This document shows positions 6,351 through 8,755 of a stretch of 8,755 nt of DNA, one piece after another; positions within the stretch are counted from its first letter, which is position 1; each line of letters opens with the position of its first letter. Below the pieces are notes generated by a model that saw only the letters and a program-made list of their open reading frames with translations, was not told where the DNA came from and did not search any database. Position numbers and translations under genes: made by a program. Origin of the DNA: Cyanobium sp. NIES-981 (GTDB lineage Bacteria > Cyanobacteriota > Cyanobacteriia > PCC-6307 > Cyanobiaceae); assembly GCA_945907085.1 (NCBI GenBank), contig CAMDSS010000066.1, positions 1 to 8,755 on the forward strand, read 5' to 3'.

Positions 6351-8186
6351 ATGGCCCTGCTAAGCGGAACCTGGTATTCAAGAGATGGGAAGAGCCTGGA
6401 TAGTGGGGTAGTCATCAAAAGAAAGAATATCGACACCAATGATCGAATCCGCATCGACGCCACTGGGATTGTTTACTACGACTCAAATAACGATTGGTCG
6501 GTTGATGAGAAAGACACTGTAATTGGCGCTCTTGTCAACGCAAGTGCGCTGGCCAAAAGCACAGGCATTTTTACACAAGATTCGAACAACCCCACATTAT
6601 TTCTCTTCGGAGCTAACACATCAGATCAAAGCAAAGGGATGCTAGTAATATTCAACGAAACATATTTGAAAGGCTTGTCACTGGATCCACCACCTCCGGT
6701 AAGTCCCCAGACGACCCAACCGACTGCTTCAGCATTAAAAACGAGTCTAGAGGGGACACTTAAAAACACAACGAATATCAAAGACTTCATTGATAACAAT
6801 TTAAAAACTAATTCAACTGTCAGCTCCGAGTCGTCAGTCAACCTAAATTCTGAACTTAAAGACAACGTCGTGCTTAGTGGCTCGAGCAATGTTAATGCCA
6901 CTGGAAATTTTCTTGACAACACCTTAGTTGGCAATACGGGCAATAACGTCTTGGATGGGGGCGTCGGCAATGACATTCTCATTGGTGGCGCTGGGGACGA
7001 CAACTACTATGTTGATTCCACTTACGACACAGCGATTGAACTTGCAGAAGATGGAATCGACACTATTTTCTCGACGATATCGCTAATAATCCCCAAAAAT
7101 ATTGAAAACCTAATTTTAACAGGATCTGCCGTCAGCGGCACAGGTAATGAATTGGGCAATACCATCATTGGCAATGAGATTTCCAACGAACTCTATGGCC
7201 TTGCAGGCAACGATACGCTTGACGGGAGAGGTGGTAATGACAACCTTTTCGGGGGCATTGGCAATGATATATATTACATTTATTCCCTAGCCGATAAAGC
7301 CGTGGAAAAACCAAACGAGGGAGAAGATACCATCAAAATCTTTATCCCCAATACTGGAATATACTTATTGCCGAACAATTTTGAGAAAATAATACTAGAT
7401 GAAGTAGCGCGTGTCTCAACAAGGGGGAACAAATCATCGAATGACATCACAGGTAATTCAGGCGACAACATAATTTACGGTGACGCCAATGAAAAAGAAG
7501 GAGGCGATGATCACATCCTTGGCCTGGGAGGATCGGACACACTCTTTGGTGGGATTGGCAATGATTATCTTGATGGGGGAGACGGTTCGGACAACCTTTT
7601 CGGAGGACTTGGTAACGATATCTACATCGTCGACAATGCAGGCGATATTGTCAAAGAATCCAGGGCTCAAGGCCAAGATTTAGTGCAAAGCTCTATTGAT
7701 TACACTTTGCCTGAAAATGTGGAAGGCCTAAGCCTTACTGGGGTTAACAATCTCAGGGGGACTGGAAACGCCCTCAACAATTCAATCAAGGGCAATGCGT
7801 CCAACAATATCATGGATGGTCTTGGTGGTGTAGACATTCTCACTGGCCTTGGAGGTGCCGATATCTTTAAATTCTCAACCAAACCAACCTTCCTGGCAGC
7901 CACTGCAGACCAGATCACAGATTTCAACCCTGCAGAGGATTGGATCACCATCAGTAAAGAAGCCTTTGGCCTAGCTATCAACACCGAAGTCAGTTTTAAA
8001 TCGGTTGGTAATACCAATGCTCTTGGCAATGCCCTTGCAGGTGCTGAAGCTTTTATCTATGACTCCAGCAGTGGAAATCTCTATTGGAATCAAAATGGTA
8101 TACAGAATGGCGCTGGACGTGGGGGTGTTTTTGCAATTCTCACGAATCAGGCAGTACTAACAGCCGGCAATCTCAACTTGTTTTGA
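6351..8186 (+). CDS. RTX-type (hemolysin-type) calcium-binding protein, probable type I secretion substrate
   Basis: The protein has 611 residues and no N-terminal signal peptide. Residues 1-110 form a domain I do not recognise, with an EF-hand/dockerin-like loop DSNNDWSVDEKD (44-55). DPPPPVSPQ (112-120) starts a proline/threonine linker, and a Ser/Thr/Asn-rich stretch runs to about 190. RTX nonapeptides (GGxGxDxUx, such as GGAGDD and GGIGNDYLDGGDGSD) then occur in four blocks, separated by beta-rich spacers ending in (L)TGxxxxxGTGNxLxNxIxGN. Such repeats fold into calcium-loaded beta rolls outside the cell. The last about 110 residues (from ADIFKF, through ITDFNPAEDWI and GGVFAIL, to LTAGNLNLF) match the end of cyanobacterial RTX proteins and should carry the uncleaved secretion signal. 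No protease, lipase or other catalytic domain is visible, so a surface-layer, adhesion or motility role is possible but unproven. No ABC transporter or HlyD gene lies nearby. The gene is AT-richer than its neighbours (one 60-base line, 6841-6900, is 25/60 GC; 3721-3780 in hemE is 43/60), which suggests transfer or fast change. Confidence 0.9.
   Translation: MALLSGTWYSRDGKSLDSGVVIKRKNIDTNDRIRIDATGIVYYDSNNDWSVDEKDTVIGALVNASALAKSTGIFTQDSNNPTLFLFGANTSDQSKGMLVIFNETYLKGLSLDPPPPVSPQTTQPTASALKTSLEGTLKNTTNIKDFIDNNLKTNSTVSSESSVNLNSELKDNVVLSGSSNVNATGNFLDNTLVGNTGNNVLDGGVGNDILIGGAGDDNYYVDSTYDTAIELAEDGIDTIFSTISLIIPKNIENLILTGSAVSGTGNELGNTIIGNEISNELYGLAGNDTLDGRGGNDNLFGGIGNDIYYIYSLADKAVEKPNEGEDTIKIFIPNTGIYLLPNNFEKIILDEVARVSTRGNKSSNDITGNSGDNIIYGDANEKEGGDDHILGLGGSDTLFGGIGNDYLDGGDGSDNLFGGLGNDIYIVDNAGDIVKESRAQGQDLVQSSIDYTLPENVEGLSLTGVNNLRGTGNALNNSIKGNASNNIMDGLGGVDILTGLGGADIFKFSTKPTFLAATADQITDFNPAEDWITISKEAFGLAINTEVSFKSVGNTNALGNALAGAEAFIYDSSSGNLYWNQNGIQNGAGRGGVFAILTNQAVLTAGNLNLF
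6930..7877 (+). repeat. Tandem RTX super-repeat array inside the calcium-binding protein gene
   Basis: Long units each join nonapeptide repeats to a spacer ending in a GN-rich motif. Units start at 6930 (80 codons), 7170 (94 codons) and 7452 (113 codons); a last half unit begins at 7791 and runs into the C-terminal domain. A spacer tail without its nonapeptides precedes the first unit (codons about 165-193). The units differ a lot in DNA and protein sequence, so the array is old or diversifying rather than a recent amplification. Confidence 0.8.
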
Positions 8187-8190
8187 GGAG
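8185..8190 (+). promoter_or_regulatory. Shine-Dalgarno-like GAGGAG overlapping the RTX stop codon
   Basis: GAGGAG overlaps the TGA stop (8184-8186) of the RTX gene. It is 12 bases before an ATG at 8203 and 22 before ATG 8213. The 8203 frame encodes only 14 codons, whereas 8213 opens the 108-codon gene. The spacing is too long for 8213, so whether this site serves that gene directly or through the short frame is unclear. Confidence 0.35.
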
Positions 8191-8212
8191 ATTGCTGGCT
8201 AAATGAACGAAA

Positions 8213-8539
8213 ATGAACCAGAAAAATCGACGTATGGCCCACCCTGATGCGACCAATCCAAGAAGCCACCTGTTGCTGGGATCCATCTTGGCCACGGGTA
8301 TATTGCTTGCCGTCATGGCAGATAACGGCAAAGCCAATGAGGGGATGGCCGGTTCCTGCCGCCTGGTGGTTCCACCAAACAACAGCGAGCTCCAGCCCAA
8401 GCGGATCAATCCCAGCCAAGTAGCAGGTAAAAATGCTGGCGGCTGCCTATCACCAAGCGATGCCATTTACGGCGCCGATGGATGCCCGATCAAACTCTGC
8501 GGCGCCAATGCCGGGGTAATTCCCCTACCAGCACCATAA
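8213..8539 (+). CDS. Small exported or membrane-anchored four-cysteine protein, function unknown
   Basis: The product has 108 residues if translation starts at ATG 8213; ATG 8234 (residue 8) is an alternative. A basic N-terminus (NQKNRR) leads to a hydrophobic segment at about residues 20-36 (LLLGSILATGILLAVMA), which is a signal peptide or membrane anchor. A possible signal peptidase site follows KA at 40-41. The mature part is Pro/Asn/Gly-rich and holds four cysteines (49, 78, 91, 96), including GCPIKLCG, compatible with two disulfides in the periplasm. The Cys49 context AGSC lacks the Leu of a lipobox and lies 13 residues past the hydrophobic core, so a lipoprotein is unlikely. The gene starts 26 bases after the RTX stop on the same strand and could share its transcript. 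Its base composition is nearer the backbone than the RTX gene. I do not recognise a family. Confidence 0.65.
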   Translation: MNQKNRRMAHPDATNPRSHLLLGSILATGILLAVMADNGKANEGMAGSCRLVVPPNNSELQPKRINPSQVAGKNAGGCLSPSDAIYGADGCPIKLCGANAGVIPLPAP

Positions 8540-8755
8540 ACTAAGCGGGAGGATTCCTCCAGGCTCGTCATTGAATTCCGCTGGGATTACAATATTAGCT
8601 AGTAGCTAGTAACAACATAGTAGCTACGGGCAAATCCCCCTGGAATTGTGAAAGTACCATCATTCAGACCGCAGAACAAGTCGTTTATACAGACTCCGTA
8701 AAGCTAGACAACGTGAACCAAGAGTTGAAGCCTTTATTTCCAGCAAGCAGCTGTT
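8540..8755. other. Terminal 216 bases without a supportable gene
   Basis: The stretch holds a perfect GGAGG-ATT-CCTCC palindrome (8548-8560) with no T tail, a TACAAT hexamer (8588-8593) that lacks a well-placed -35, and the TAGCTAG cluster listed separately. Two frames run off the right edge. On the + strand the frame is open from 8599 but has no ATG; its only standard start is GTG 8713. On the - strand 31 codons are open from the edge to a TGA at 8660-8662, which could be the end of a gene lying outside. Neither can be called from this window. I see no tRNA. Confidence 0.5.
8596..8627. repeat. TAGCTAG short repeat cluster with an inverted repeat
   Basis: TAGCTAG occurs twice in tandem (8596-8602 and 8603-8609), and a third near copy, TAGCTAC, lies at 8621-8627. 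TAGTAGCTA repeats with an 18-base period (8600 and 8618). GTAGCTA (8602-8608) and TAGCTAC (8621-8627) are also perfect inverted repeats around 12 bases. The function is unknown; it may be an operator-like site or simple-sequence drift. Confidence 0.5.

Noticed and set aside
6351..8186. CRISPR or other nucleic-acid repeat system in the AT-rich region
   Set aside because: The repetition is at protein level, in frame throughout and matching RTX motifs; no regularly spaced identical DNA repeats are present.
8213..8539. Lipoprotein reading of the four-cysteine protein
   Set aside because: The residues before Cys49 (AGS) do not fit a lipobox and the cysteine lies too far from the hydrophobic core.
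8548..8560. GGAGG-ATT-CCTCC palindrome as an intrinsic terminator
   Set aside because: The stem is only five pairs and no T run follows, so it lacks the features of an intrinsic terminator.

Overview
The window is a stretch of chromosome from a GC-rich cyanobacterium, most likely a picocyanobacterium of the Synechococcus/Cyanobium type. Three things support this: a cytochrome c6 (PetJ) with a thylakoid-lumen type signal peptide; glgB and hemE genes whose proteins closely resemble picocyanobacterial ones as I remember them; and two copies of the HIP1 palindrome GCGATCGC (3547-3554 and 5066-5075), a known cyanobacterial genome signature. Assignment to a genus is an inference.

Layout on the + strand. 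The 3' two thirds of glgB (1-1410, cut by the window edge) is followed by a weak terminator-like hairpin. Next come a TPR plus GT9-like glycosyltransferase fusion (1450-3327), hemE (3432-4490) and an NAD(P)-binding extended-SDR gene that overlaps the hemE stop and appears to start with TTG (4487-5548). petJ (5635-5976) follows with a clear intrinsic terminator. A short conserved-looking gene on the - strand (6022-6219) converges on petJ, and its stop codon lies inside petJ's terminator. These genes are ordinary metabolism: glycogen branching, tetrapyrrole synthesis and photosynthetic electron transfer.

From about 6240 to 8190 the composition shifts to AT-richer DNA. It carries one long gene (6351-8186) for a secreted RTX-type calcium-binding protein. 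Its parts are an N-terminal domain I do not recognise containing an EF-hand/dockerin-like loop, a proline-rich linker, three long tandem super-repeats plus half units, and a C-terminal region typical of type I secretion substrates. It has no enzymatic domain I can recognise and no transporter gene beside it. A small exported or membrane-anchored four-cysteine protein (8213-8539) follows. The last 216 bases hold no gene I can support, only a short TAGCTAG repeat cluster and undecided open frames running off the edge.

I see no multi-gene defence, CRISPR or mobile system. The most unusual part is the AT-rich RTX gene, probably an accessory surface or secreted protein set into a housekeeping backbone, and possibly its small Cys-containing neighbour.
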